Source: Novosphingobium sp.
GTDB lineage: Bacteria; Pseudomonadota; Alphaproteobacteria; Sphingomonadales; Sphingomonadaceae
Assembly (NCBI GenBank): GCA_024236175.1
Contig: JACKKY010000002.1
Span: forward strand, 310,001 to 374,000
DNA: 64,000 nt
Direction of reading: 5' to 3'
Part shown: positions 9,346 through 19,000 of the stretch, one piece after another
How positions within the stretch are numbered: position 1 is the first letter of the stretch
Layout: every line of letters starts with the position of its first letter
Notes under the pieces: model-generated
Database searches by the model: none
What the model was told of the DNA's origin: nothing
The model's input: only the letters and a program-made list of their open reading frames with translations
Translations under genes and position numbers: made by a program

Positions 9346-9801
9346 TCAGCTCAACCGATCGATATCCTCTTCGTCGAGCGATCCCGGCACGATGAAAACC
9401 GGGCAGGGCAGCTGACCGGCCTGGGCACCGGCGAAATGGGTCACGAGCGGACCCGGCCCACCTTCCGTGGCCGCCCCGAGAACCAATGCCGAGACTTCCG
9501 GATGCTCGGTAAGATATTCGCGCACGACCTTGACGCCTTCGCCCTGACGCACGGAAATGATTGGCATCTTGCCGCTTTCGGAAAACAGGCTGCCCGCCGC
9601 CGAGGTCACCAGCGTTTCCGCCCTGGCCCGCGCTTCCTCCTCGATTGTCGCCTGAACACCGGCAAACGCGTTGAATTCCTGGTTCGGAACCAGCGCCAGC
9701 AGGTGGAGCGACCCTTCCGTGCCGGCGGCGCGGCGAGAGGCAAAGCGAAGGGCGACGAGCGCTTCTTCGGTCTCGTCTATGATCACAAGATAGACGCGCA
9801 T
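9346..9801 (-). CDS. universal stress protein (UspA fold)
   Basis: 151 residues: MRVYLVIIDETEEALVALRFASRRA at the N-terminus, LHLLALVPNQEF, then VREYLTEHPEVSALVLGAATEGG and the G-2x-G-9x-G-type end (HFAGAQAGQLPCPVFIVPGS). UspA-fold proteins bind ATP or related nucleotides and accumulate in stress; the specific role is unknown. GGGGAGAAACGC precedes the ATG at 9799-9801 (minus). The open frame continues further upstream across pdhC, but the ribosome site and family start fix this position. It is divergent from pdhC with about 130 bases between the starts. Confidence 0.85.
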   Translation of the reverse strand: MRVYLVIIDETEEALVALRFASRRAAGTEGSLHLLALVPNQEFNAFAGVQATIEEEARARAETLVTSAAGSLFSESGKMPIISVRQGEGVKVVREYLTEHPEVSALVLGAATEGGPGPLVTHFAGAQAGQLPCPVFIVPGSLDEEDIDRLS

Positions 9802-9930
9802 GCGTTTCTCCCCACGGAAGACGTATCTGCTACAATCGATTTTCGCGCAAGCAGCTTGCTCCTGACCGACAATTTGGCCAATGAACGGAACACGTGCAGC
9901 AGCCAGCTCCCGGGGAGCCGAACCGAATCC

Positions 9931-11277
9931 ATGCCTATCGAAATCAAGATGCCAGCCCTTTCCCCAACCATGGAGCACGGCAAGCTTGCGAAATGGCTGG
10001 TCAAGGAAGGCGACGAGGTCAGCTCGGGTGACATCCTCGCAGAAATCGAAACCGACAAGGCAACGATGGAATTCGAGGCAGTGGACGAAGGCACAATCGC
10101 CTCGATCGCCGTTGCGGAGGGAACCGACGGCGTAAAGGTCGGGACCGTGATCGCGACCCTTGCAGGCGACGACGAGGATTCCGCTGTGCCTGCGCCCGAA
10201 CCTGCAAAGTCCGGAAGCGCTAAAGCCGCATCGCAACCGGAATCCAAGTCGGAACCCGAACCTGCGCCGAAGCCTGCTCCGCCGCCGCCTGTCGCCGCGA
10301 AAGCCACCAATTCCAAGGAGGGACGTATCCTCGCATCGCCACTCGCCAAGCGCCTCGCCGCGGAAAAGGGCGTGGACCTGTCGGCCATCAAGGGCAGCGG
10401 TCCGCACGGACGCATCGTCAAGGCGGACATCGAAGGTGCCGAGCCCGGCACGGCGAAACCTGCCGAAGCAACTCCAGCGACGGAAGCCGCGCCTGCTGAA
10501 AAACCGGCTCCGGCCCCCGCAGCCGCCGAAAAGCCCGCCACCGTCGATATGGCGGCGGAAACCCGCGCCCTGCTAGACGACCGCATTCCGCATACGGTCT
10601 CGAAACTCTCCGGCATGCGCAAGACCATCGCCAAGCGCCTGGCTCAGTCCATGCAGCAGGCACCACATATCTACCTGACGGTCGACATCCGTCTCGACAG
10701 GCTCCTCGCGATGCGCAGCGAGATGAACGCCGCCCTCGAGAAGCAAGGCATCAAGCTTTCGGTCAACGACATGCTGATCAAGGCGCTGGGCAAGGCGCTG
10801 ATGGAGGTGCCGGAATGTAATGTGACCTTCGCGGAGAAGGAACTGATCAGCTACCAGCGCGCCGACATCTCGGTGGCGGTGAGCATTCCGGGGGGCCTGA
10901 TCACCCCGATCGTGCAGAATGCCAACGGTCGTTCGCTTTCCGAGATTGCAGTCGCGGCCAAGGACCTCGCGAGCCGCGCCAAGGAAGGCAAGCTGCTGCC
11001 GACCGAATACCAGGGCGGCACCGCCAGCATCTCCAACATGGGGATGATGGGGATCAAGCAGTTCACCGCCGTGATCAACCCGCCGCAGTCGACGATCCTC
11101 GCCATCGGCGCGGGCGACAAGCGGCCTTGGGTGATGCCGGACGGTGATCTTGGCGTCGCCACGGTGATGAGCGCCACCGGCAGCTTCGATCACCGCGCCG
11201 TCGACGGTGCCGACGGCGCACGGCTGATGGCGGCCTTCAGGGAATACGTGGAGGCGCCGCTGGGAATGGTGGCGTGA
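9931..11277 (+). CDS. pdhC: pyruvate dehydrogenase E2, dihydrolipoyllysine acetyltransferase
   Basis: 448 residues. The lipoyl domain is at 1-80, with the lipoylated Lys in EIETDKATMEFEA. A Pro/Ala-rich linker spans about 85-125, followed by the peripheral-subunit-binding domain (ASPLAKRLAAEKGVDLSAIKGSGPHGRIVKADIEG, about 132-168). A second Ala/Pro linker follows, then the acetyltransferase domain from about 215 with the C-terminal DHRAVDGADGARLM catalytic motif. It transfers acetyl from E1 to CoA. Its E1 genes (pdhA, pdhB) are at 59.9-62.5 kb in this window; lpd follows after one small gene. The start at 9931 matches the MPIEIKMPALSPTM family start. Confidence 0.95.
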   Translation: MPIEIKMPALSPTMEHGKLAKWLVKEGDEVSSGDILAEIETDKATMEFEAVDEGTIASIAVAEGTDGVKVGTVIATLAGDDEDSAVPAPEPAKSGSAKAASQPESKSEPEPAPKPAPPPPVAAKATNSKEGRILASPLAKRLAAEKGVDLSAIKGSGPHGRIVKADIEGAEPGTAKPAEATPATEAAPAEKPAPAPAAAEKPATVDMAAETRALLDDRIPHTVSKLSGMRKTIAKRLAQSMQQAPHIYLTVDIRLDRLLAMRSEMNAALEKQGIKLSVNDMLIKALGKALMEVPECNVTFAEKELISYQRADISVAVSIPGGLITPIVQNANGRSLSEIAVAAKDLASRAKEGKLLPTEYQGGTASISNMGMMGIKQFTAVINPPQSTILAIGAGDKRPWVMPDGDLGVATVMSATGSFDHRAVDGADGARLMAAFREYVEAPLGMVA

Positions 11278-11278
11278 C

Positions 11279-11653
11279 GTGACCAAGCCCCAAGGCGATC
11301 CGGTGATCCGCATCGTGGCGATGCCTGCCGACACCAATCCGCACGGCGACATTTTCGGCGGCTGGCTGATGAGCCAGATGGATATCGGCGCCGGAACCGT
11401 GGCCATGCAGCACTGCCGGGGCCGTTCGGTGACTGTCGCGATGGACGGGATGGTGTTCCACGCGCCGGTCGCCGTCGGAGACGAGGTTTCGGTCTATGGC
11501 GAGCTGCTGGGCACGGGCAGGACATCGATGATTGTCGCGGTGGAAGCCTGGCGGCGCCGGCGCGACCAGGATCACGCGGTGAAGGTGACGGAAGCGAAAT
11601 TCACTTTCGTCGCGATTGACGATAACGGGCGTCCGCGCCCGGTGGATGGCTAA
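11279..11653 (+). CDS. acyl-CoA thioesterase, hotdog fold (YciA-like)
   Basis: 124 residues with hotdog-fold acyl-CoA hydrolase features: MPADTNPHGDIFGGWLMSQMDIGAG (about residues 14-38, holding the catalytic Asp region), GRSVTVAMDGMVFHAPVAVGDEVSVYGEL, and a C-terminal VTEAKFTFVAID strand. Family members hydrolyse acyl-CoA thioesters to free acid and CoA. The GTG start at 11279 directly follows the pdhC stop, and the end overlaps the region just before lpd. Position inside the pdhC-lpd unit suggests a role in balancing acetyl/acyl-CoA, which is inference. Confidence 0.85.
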   Translation: MTKPQGDPVIRIVAMPADTNPHGDIFGGWLMSQMDIGAGTVAMQHCRGRSVTVAMDGMVFHAPVAVGDEVSVYGELLGTGRTSMIVAVEAWRRRRDQDHAVKVTEAKFTFVAIDDNGRPRPVDG

Positions 11654-11666
11654 CGGAGTTTTGCAA

Positions 11667-13091
11667 GTGGCAGACAGCTATGACCTGATTGTTCTCGGTT
11701 CCGGACCCGGCGGCTACGTCGCGGCGATCCGCGCGGCGCAGCTGGGGCTGAAGACCGCGATCGTCGAACGCGAACGGCTGGGCGGCATCTGCCTCAACTG
11801 GGGCTGCATCCCGACCAAGGCCCTGCTGCGCTCGGCGGAAGTGTTCCACCAGATGCAGCATGCCAAGGATTACGGCCTGGCGGCAGAAAAGATCACCGCA
11901 GACCTGGACGCCATCGTCAAGCGCTCGCGCGGTGTTGCCGATCAGCTCAACAAGGGCGTCACCGGGCTGATGAAGAAGAACAAGATCGCCGTACACATGG
12001 GGCAGGGCAAGCTCACCGCTCCTGGCAAGCTCACGGTCACGGGCGAGGACGGCAAGGATACCGAGCTGGAAGCCAAGCACGTCATCATCGCCACCGGCGC
12101 GCGCGCGCGCGAATTGCCCAAGAAGACCGGAAAGGCCGACGGCAAGCGCATCTGGACCTACCGGCACGCGATGGTCCCGCCCGAAATGCCGACCAAGCTG
12201 CTGGTGGTGGGCTCGGGCGCGATCGGCATCGAGTTCGCCAGTTTCTACAATGACCTCGGCGCAGAGGTGACGGTGATCGAGATGGTGGACCGCATCGTCC
12301 CCGTCGAGGACGCCGACGTTTCCGCCTTCCTCGAAAAGGCGCTCAGGAAGCAGGGCATGACGATCCACACTTCGGCCCGGCTCGAAACGATCGAGCCCGG
12401 CGACAAGAGCGTGAAAGTCGGCATCAAGGACAAGGACGGCAACGTTACCGAAGCCGAATACAGCCACGTCATCGCCGCGGTGGGTATCCTGCCGAATATC
12501 GAGAACATCGGGCTGGAAGACGTCGGCGTCGAGCCGGATGAGCGCTTCCACATCAAGGCCGACGGTTTCGGCCGCACCAACGTTCCTGGCATCTGGGCCA
12601 TTGGCGATTGCACCGCAGGCCCGTGGCTCGCGCACAAGGCCAGCCACGAGGGCGTTACCGCCGCCGAGGCGATTGCGCAGGAACTGGGCAACAAGGACGT
12701 GCATCCCCACCCGCTCGACCGGCGCAACATCCCGGGCTGCACCTATTGCCATCCGCAGATCGCGAGCGTCGGGCTTACCGAAGCCAAGGCAAAGGACGAA
12801 GGCTACGAACTCAAGGTTGGGACGTTCCCTTTCATCGGCAACGGCAAGGCCATTGCGCTGGGCGAGCCGGAAGGCTTCATCAAGACGGTGTTCGACGCGA
12901 AGACCGGCGAATTGCTGGGCGCTCACATGATCGGCGCGGAAGTTACCGAGCTGATCCAGGGCTATGTCGTCGGCAAGACGCTGGAGACGACCGAGGCGGA
13001 GCTGATGCAGACTGTCTTCCCGCATCCGACGCTGAGCGAGATGATGCACGAATCCACTCTCGCAGCCTACGGACGCGCGCTGCACATCTGA
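11667..13091 (+). CDS. lpd: dihydrolipoyl dehydrogenase (E3)
   Basis: 474-residue FAD disulfide oxidoreductase that reoxidises dihydrolipoyl groups of E2 with NAD+. It has the FAD Rossmann GSGPGGYVAAIRAAQLG, the redox disulfide GGICLNWGCIPTK, the NAD Rossmann VVGSGAIGIEFASF, WAIGDCT for flavin binding, and a C-terminal His-Glu catalytic pair in FPHPTLSEMMHE. Start: GTG at 11667 has ACGGAG eight bases upstream and gives the usual short N-terminus (ADSYDLIVLGSG); an in-frame ATG at 11646 is the alternative. The thioesterase end and this start are only 14 bases apart, so translation is probably coupled with pdhC. Confidence 0.94.
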   Translation: MADSYDLIVLGSGPGGYVAAIRAAQLGLKTAIVERERLGGICLNWGCIPTKALLRSAEVFHQMQHAKDYGLAAEKITADLDAIVKRSRGVADQLNKGVTGLMKKNKIAVHMGQGKLTAPGKLTVTGEDGKDTELEAKHVIIATGARARELPKKTGKADGKRIWTYRHAMVPPEMPTKLLVVGSGAIGIEFASFYNDLGAEVTVIEMVDRIVPVEDADVSAFLEKALRKQGMTIHTSARLETIEPGDKSVKVGIKDKDGNVTEAEYSHVIAAVGILPNIENIGLEDVGVEPDERFHIKADGFGRTNVPGIWAIGDCTAGPWLAHKASHEGVTAAEAIAQELGNKDVHPHPLDRRNIPGCTYCHPQIASVGLTEAKAKDEGYELKVGTFPFIGNGKAIALGEPEGFIKTVFDAKTGELLGAHMIGAEVTELIQGYVVGKTLETTEAELMQTVFPHPTLSEMMHESTLAAYGRALHI

Positions 13092-13110
13092 CCGGCGATC
13101 GGAAGGGCTG

Positions 13111-13650
13111 GTGCGTCGTCTTACGATCCCCCTGACGGCGCTTGTCGCCCTGACACTGAGCGGCTGCTGGGTTTCCGAAGATCCGCTTATCCCGGACGCG
13201 GCGAAGGACATGCCGCAACTGGGTAGCCGCTATGTCGAGCTCAATTCGGACGGCAGCGAGGCAAGGCTGGCGCTGATCGAGGTGACAGACGGCGAGATAC
13301 ACCTGACTCTCGAGCACGGCACCGAATCAAGGCAGCGATACTGGCTGCGCTTCGATCGCTTGTACGACGACTGGTATTTGCTGCAGGCCATTCCCGAGGA
13401 CGAAAATCCCGACATGTTGGCCTTCTTCCGCCTGCTCAAGGCGCAGGGACAACAATGGCTCGAATTTGCCCCCGGCTGCGGCGAGGACCTTGCAGGCATT
13501 GCGGGCATTGAGCGTAGCGGCGGCGATTGCAGCTTTTCCGGCTATGCCTCGCTGGCCGCGGCAGCCACCATCGAGGCGCGCAAGATCGACGCATCGAACG
13601 GAAATGCCGGAGAATTTTCGGGAAGTTACGTTCCCGAACAACCCCGCTGA
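13111..13650 (+). CDS. putative lipoprotein of unknown function
   Basis: 179 residues from GTG 13111. The N-terminus is a lipoprotein signal: RR, a hydrophobic core, then a lipobox LSGC with Cys19 as the predicted lipidated residue. The mature part is acidic and mixed (ELNSDGSEARLALIEVTDGEIHL; RYWLRFDRLYDDWYLLQAIPEDEN), with two further Cys pairs in FAPGCGED and GGDCSF that could form a disulfide. I recognise no domain. It lies 19 bases after lpd on the same strand and ends exactly where the convergent PilZ gene ends. Confidence 0.6.
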   Translation: MRRLTIPLTALVALTLSGCWVSEDPLIPDAAKDMPQLGSRYVELNSDGSEARLALIEVTDGEIHLTLEHGTESRQRYWLRFDRLYDDWYLLQAIPEDENPDMLAFFRLLKAQGQQWLEFAPGCGEDLAGIAGIERSGGDCSFSGYASLAAAATIEARKIDASNGNAGEFSGSYVPEQPR

Positions 13651-13974
13651 CTAGGAAACCCGGGCCCGACGAACGATGTGTTCGAAGACGGCGATATGGA
13701 GTGGGCTGGTGAATTCACAGCCCATGGTATCGCCCTTCTGCCAGCGAATGTCTGCCGTCAGCACCTGCATGCCGGGGATGCGGATGCGCAAGGGCGTATC
13801 CTTGTGACAGCCCGGAAGCCACGCGATCCGGAAACCTGATGGTGAAATGTCGTCCAGCCTCACGGGTTTCCAGGGGCGCGTGCCTTGGCGAACCTCGCAA
13901 AGAAGGGTGACGTTTGCGCGAACCTTGTTCTCGCGGGTGCAGCCCGTGTCGCCCGGAAATATCTCGTGTTTCAA
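13651..13974 (-). CDS. PilZ domain protein (predicted c-di-GMP binding)
   Basis: 107 residues. Shows the PilZ pattern: an Arg-containing N-terminal segment (ENKVRANVTLLCEVRQG), the D/N-x-S-x-x-G motif in LDDISPSGFRI (about 40-50), and a closing strand (ADIRWQKGDTMGCEF). Isolated PilZ domains are second-messenger effectors for motility, exopolysaccharide or cell-cycle control; this one has no fused output domain. The start is TTG (13972-13974), with GGAGGAG seven bases upstream. The first conserved Arg pair is only partly visible, so ligand binding is not certain. Confidence 0.75.
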   Translation of the reverse strand: MKHEIFPGDTGCTRENKVRANVTLLCEVRQGTRPWKPVRLDDISPSGFRIAWLPGCHKDTPLRIRIPGMQVLTADIRWQKGDTMGCEFTSPLHIAVFEHIVRRARVS

Positions 13975-14102
13975 GGTCTTCTCCTCCGCGCGCCCTGACT
14001 AGCGAGAAATTCCTTACCAAGGCGTTAGGAAAGTGGATTTACCAAATCCTTTACGCCTCTCCATTGGCCCTTTTTCCGCTGAACATTGTCAGAAGAGCTC
14101 CC

Positions 14103-14696
14103 CTAGGCGGCTTGCGCGTGGCGCCTGCGACCTTCTTCGGAGAAATCGCGAAAAGTGATCGACCAGCGCGTCGCCGCCATCGGCGGAAGGCTGTGCTGCC
14201 AGACATGGCGCGCATCACCTGCGAGCAGATACATCGAGCGTGGCGGCAGCGCGATGGCGACTTCCAGGGCGCTGGCTTCACCTTGCCGGGAGAATTGCAT
14301 GGTCGTCGGCGCCCCCAGCGAAATGCCGATAACATGGTCCCAGACCGGCTTGTCGAAATGCGGCTGGATGATCGCACCCGCCTCGTAGCGATTGAGCAGG
14401 CACTCCGCGAGATCCTCCGGCCGAACCCCGGCGAGATCGGCCGCTTTCTGCGCGACAGAACGAAATCCCTGGGGCATCGGATCGCAGGCAACGAAGCTGT
14501 CGGTGCCGTAATCGTATTTCCAGCCATAGGACGTGCTGCTGCGCGGATTGTCGGGATCGTAGGGAGACCGGGCCGGTTGCGAGGCCTCGATCAGCGAGAT
14601 CAGGTCGGCTTCCTCTTCAACAGTGAGAATCTCGTGGACGAGTTTCAGGCCCGGGACCAAGCCCTCGACCTGCGTGCTTCCCGTTCCGACAACCAT
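14103..14696 (-). CDS. AlkB-like 2-oxoglutarate/Fe(II) dioxygenase
   Basis: 197 residues with the jelly-roll dioxygenase signature: H113-x-D115 (QPHFDKP), distal His164 (DARHVW) and the 2-oxoglutarate Arg region TRWSITFRDF (Arg177, Arg183). LNRYEAGAIIQPHFD is the standard AlkB/ALKBH8-type lead-in. Such enzymes hydroxylate alkylated bases in DNA/RNA or tRNA, or proteins. The N-terminal PGLKLVHEILTVEEEADLI matches the AlkB family start. It is likely a repair or RNA-modifying enzyme; the substrate cannot be told from sequence. The upstream neighbour on the same strand is the phosphotransferase gene (63-base gap). Confidence 0.82.
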   Translation of the reverse strand: MVVGTGSTQVEGLVPGLKLVHEILTVEEEADLISLIEASQPARSPYDPDNPRSSTSYGWKYDYGTDSFVACDPMPQGFRSVAQKAADLAGVRPEDLAECLLNRYEAGAIIQPHFDKPVWDHVIGISLGAPTTMQFSRQGEASALEVAIALPPRSMYLLAGDARHVWQHSLPPMAATRWSITFRDFSEEGRRRHAQAA

Positions 14697-14759
14697 TTGC
14701 GCTTCCTCTCTCCAGCCCCGCGCCGATTGTGCTGGGGAGCGCCCAACAAGGCAAGCGGT

Positions 14760-15845
14760 TCATGCCAGGGCCGCGACGAGGCCTATCGTGTCGTGATCGA
14801 GCATCGCGGCGCTGACCCGCGCGGCGTTCGCCGTATTGACGGCTTCGGGCTGGTAATGGGACTCGGTCGTGAGCCAGATGAAATGCCCATATGTCAGGAA
14901 AACTCCGTACTGGTGCATGGCTTCCTCGAAAGACGGAGGTTCGGCTCCCGCCGCAGACACACACTCGAGATAATGCTGCACCAACGCGCCTTCCCAGCGC
15001 GGACGGTCGGCGCTGTCGACGGACGCGGAGATGTGATAGGAAACCTCCAGCATCGCGGGGCCACGGCTGGCGAGCGTGTCGAGAAATCCCGGCGTACCGT
15101 CACGATCGATGTAGAGATTGCCGAGATGGATATCGCCATGAAGAATGCACTGCGGCAACTGCTGGCCGTAGCTGATCACCTTCTTCCAGGACTCGATCAT
15201 CCAGTCACGGTCAAGGAAGCGCACGGACGAAGCCACGCCGCGGGGCATGGAACAGAAGCGCTGCCAGTTTTCCGGCGATGACTTGATGTCGAAAAAGCTC
15301 TGCATCGCTTCGAAGAAATCGCGAAGGTCGTGCCACTTGCCGCCCGGCCCGATCTCCGGGCTTTGCCAGCTCGCCGCGTGAAAACGCGCAAGTTCACCAA
15401 GCCGACGTGACACCTGCTCGAAGTTTTGCGGCCTGGTCGCATGGCAGAATTCGACGCCGCGCGCGACGAGGTCCTCCATGATGATGATGCCCTGGGATCG
15501 CTCCTCGTCGCTGTCGGCGAAATAGCATTCCGGGTGGGGCAGGGGGATTTCGGGGTAGATGTCGCGATATCCCCGCACTTCGCGGTCATGCATCTGGAAC
15601 AGGCCGCGCGCATGTTCCTCGAAGCCACCCTTGACGATGATCAGTTCGGGAATGCCAGCCTCTATCGCCGCTTCGTCCCGATCCAGCCGCAGGCGGATCT
15701 TGGAACAGGTGGTGAAGATCGTGTCCACCACTTCACAATCGCGGATCGTGACGCCCGGCGCGCGCTGGCGCAAAGCGGCAGTCAGCCATCGCGGTGTGAT
15801 TTCCTCCACCGTGATTGGCAGCGGCAGGTAATCGGCCTTCGGCAT
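14760..15845 (-). CDS. APH-fold phosphotransferase (ecdysteroid-kinase/aminoglycoside-kinase-like)
   Basis: 361 residues. A kinase-like small-molecule phosphotransferase: a glycine-poor N-lobe with IIVKGG (ATP Lys), the catalytic loop HGDIHLGNLYID (about 240-251), and a following metal-site region GFLDTLASRGPAMLEVSYH. This family phosphorylates sugars, steroids, choline-like or acyl substrates; genes of this type in sphingomonads are often near acyl-CoA dehydrogenases, but no such gene is next to it here. The ATG at 15845 is preceded by GGGGAGA. The frame is open further upstream but without a ribosome site. Substrate unknown. Confidence 0.75.
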   Translation of the reverse strand: MPKADYLPLPITVEEITPRWLTAALRQRAPGVTIRDCEVVDTIFTTCSKIRLRLDRDEAAIEAGIPELIIVKGGFEEHARGLFQMHDREVRGYRDIYPEIPLPHPECYFADSDEERSQGIIIMEDLVARGVEFCHATRPQNFEQVSRRLGELARFHAASWQSPEIGPGGKWHDLRDFFEAMQSFFDIKSSPENWQRFCSMPRGVASSVRFLDRDWMIESWKKVISYGQQLPQCILHGDIHLGNLYIDRDGTPGFLDTLASRGPAMLEVSYHISASVDSADRPRWEGALVQHYLECVSAAGAEPPSFEEAMHQYGVFLTYGHFIWLTTESHYQPEAVNTANAARVSAAMLDHDTIGLVAALA

Positions 15846-15970
15846 TGTCTCTCCCCGATCCGAATCGGATGCACTGGTTGTTACAGGAGCCTGTAACGCG
15901 CGGGAGAGTGCGGGCAAGCGCCGGCGATAGCAAATGCCCGCCGGCATTTTCATTAATCTATGGAGCCGGA

Positions 15971-16000
15971 GGGTCCTGTCAGCATGAACCGACAGGACCC
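15971..16000 (-). terminator. 10-bp perfect hairpin after the CAP/RTX gene
   Basis: GGGTCCTGTC (15971-15980) and GACAGGACCC (15991-16000) form a perfect 10-bp stem with a 10-base loop, starting 13 bases beyond the stop of the large minus-strand gene. There is no following T-run on the minus strand, so it is either an atypical terminator or an mRNA 3'-end stabiliser. Confidence 0.5.
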
Positions 16001-16013
16001 CTGGGCGGCCTGG

Positions 16014-19000
16014 CTAGGCGAAAGTGATGAAGTTCCAGCCCGCGGCGTCGATCGCCGACTCATAGTCATGGACGAATGAATTGCCGGTCAGAACGTCATC
16101 GATCAGAATCTCGTTCGACGCGCCGGCGCTGCTGTTCACGTATGTGATGTAGAGGTCACTTGGATCCTGACCGGTTCCGAAATTGTAATCGTCGGCAGAC
16201 GCGTTGGTCACGAGAATCTGATCGTCATCGTCGAAGCCGTTGATGACAACATTCGAGTCCTCGGCGGCATTGTCGACAAGCAAATTGGACGTGTCGGGCA
16301 AGAGGTTGAGGACGAACGGTGTCGCTGGTTCGCCCTGATCGAGCGAACCGCCATCTCCGCCTCCCGACACACCGACCGGCAATGCGTCCTCGGCGCTGGT
16401 CGCGCTGACGTCGCTGTCGCCGATCTTGACCGTGCCGTCGCTGTTGTCGAAGCGGAGCAGCCGCATGTCCCCGTCGAAATCCAGCATCATTCCGGCCGTC
16501 CCCACAGGAACGGTGATCGTGCCGTCACCCGACATGAGTATGACCAGGGAGCCGGAACGGTAAACCGTGTATTCGCTCACCGGATTGGGCAGGTGGAGCG
16601 TATCTCCCCCCTTGTTGAAGGAGGGGTCAAGGACGAGGTCCCCGTACATGTAGTTGACGTCCTCACCATCCGAAGTCCCGAAGACGTTCTGATTGCCGCC
16701 GGTCGTGATTTCCGCACCTTCTGAAAGAAACACGCGGGCATCGGCCGAGAATACCGCTCCGGTCGGAATTGACGAACCGTCATCCGGAGCCGTTATCTGG
16801 GCGAACACACCATCGACGACCTGCGTGCCGATCTTAACCTTCGAGTCCGCATCGTCGAACCGTAGCGTTCGCACTCCGTCAGCGAAGACCAGCACGATGC
16901 CGGCAGTACCAACCGGAAGCGTGTAGCTGGAATCGCCATCATCGAGCATCGCCGACGAGCCATTGAGGGCAATCGAATAGGCACTGGCATTGTTGGCGAA
17001 GCGGATGATGTCCCCACCGCGATTGAACGACGCGTCGAAAGTGATGTCGTCCGGCTGGTCGGCAATGGTAATATCCTGAAAGGCATTCGATCCGAACACC
17101 GTTCCGGATCCGCCTACCTTTCCAGCAAAGCCGTCGGACGCGAAGAACCTGAGCATGGCTGGTGCCTCCTCCGTCGAAGTGACGGTCACCGAAACCGTCT
17201 GCATCGACGATCCTCCGTTACCGTCGTCTACGGTGACATCGAAACTGTCGCTGCCGATAAAGCCGGAGTCGGGCGCGTAGGTGAAAACACCGCCAGCTCC
17301 ACCCGTCACCGTGCCGTTCGCAGCGCTGCTTGCGGAATACTGCAACGTGTCGCCCTCGGCATCGCTTGCCGAAACGAAAACGGGCTTGGCCTCACCTTCG
17401 AGGGTACTTACGTTCTGGCCGGCGGCGACGTCAGGATCGTCGTTGACGGGTGAGATCGTGACATTGACTGTCTGATTGGCAGTTCCACCCTTTCCGTCGC
17501 TGACCGTGACGATGAAACTGTCCGAACCATTGTAGTCGGCATCCGGCGTGTAGGTGAACGTCCCACCGGCACCCCCGGTGACAGTGCCATGGGAAGCGGC
17601 GCCAGCGGAGTAGGTGAGCGTGTCGCCATCGGCATCACTGCCTAGTACGGTGAATTGCTTGCCAGTATCCTCGTCCGTGGACACGGCCTGGCTGGCAGCA
17701 ACCGTCGGCTCGGTATTGGCGGGTGTAACCGTGACATTGACAGTCTGGGTCGCGCTTCCGCCTTTGCCGTCGTTCACGGTGACGACGAAGCTGTCCGCGC
17801 CTTCGTATCCGGTATCCGGAGTGTAGTTGAACACCCCGCCGGAGCCACCGGTCACGCTGCCATGCGCCGCAGAGCCTGCCGAATAGCTCAGCGTATCACC
17901 ATCGGGGTCGGTGGCACTGACAGTGACAAGCTTGGACGTATCCTCAGGGGTGGACACACTCTGGCTCGAAGGAACCACTGGGTCGGCGTTGGGCTGGACA
18001 AGTTCCAGTTGGCCGCTGCTTGAGTTCCAGGCGAACTCGCCATCGGCAAAACGGAACAGTTCCACCCCGTTGAGCGTGTCGGTGCCGATGCCGGGGCCGG
18101 TTATTGTGAGTGACCCGCCGGTGGGATTGGTGACGACATAGTCGTCGTGGTCGCCCTCGTAGACAGCGGTATCGGTGCCGTTACCACCGTTGAGCGTATC
18201 ATCACCCGCGCCGCCATTGAGTTCGTCGTCGCCGAAGCCACCGTTGAGGGTATCGCGATTGTCCCCACCGAAGAGCTTGTCGTTGCCGTTGCCGCCGTTG
18301 AGCGTATCGCGACCGGTGTGACCGTAAATCTCCTGATTGCCTTCGCCCGCGCTCAGGGTCAGTCCGAAGGTGATAGTGCCGATCCCGCGTATCACCGAGA
18401 TCGCGCCACTGACCTCGACCGAAGCGGAGGTGAGAAGCGTGTCGCCGTCGACGATGTCCAGCTTGACACTGTCGAACTCCACATTCGTCTTGACCTGGGC
18501 ACTGCCGTTGAGCCCACCACCGTTGAAGGTTATCGTGCGGACGCCTGGCAAAATGCTGAGACCGTATCCGCCACTCGACGTCGTGGTTGTCGACGCCCCC
18601 CCGGCAATGCTCACCGATAGGTCGCCCCGGCCTTCGTCGATAGAATAGAAATCGTCACCGTCGCTGTCCGTGTAGGCGACGCCTACAAGGAAAAGCCCGC
18701 CCCGGTCGCCGAAGTCCTGCGTGATGAGCATAGGGCCGACATCAGTCGAAGGATTGTTTTCCTCGGTAACATCGATGCCGACCTCGGTCAGGTCGCCCCA
18801 CATGATATTGTTGCGGTGACCGGCAGGGAGCTGCATGCCGTTGGGACCGTTGCCCCAATCGACCATGAACCCTGCATGGCCGTGAATCAGGCTTTCCGCA
18901 TAGGCGTAGACATTCTCCGCCAGCCGCACGTATCCGGTGTAGCCTTCCGCCTGGACACGATCGCCAAGGTTGGACTCACCGATGCTGATCACCTGATGGG

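Noticed and set aside
9436..9930. N-terminal extension of pdhC opposite the universal stress gene
   Set aside because: The lipoyl domain start and family length place the start at 9931; the extension is antisense to a real gene.
16800..17950. Possible CRISPR or DNA repeat array
   Set aside because: The repeats are protein-level cadherin-like domains of about 280 bases, coding throughout, not short direct repeats with spacers.
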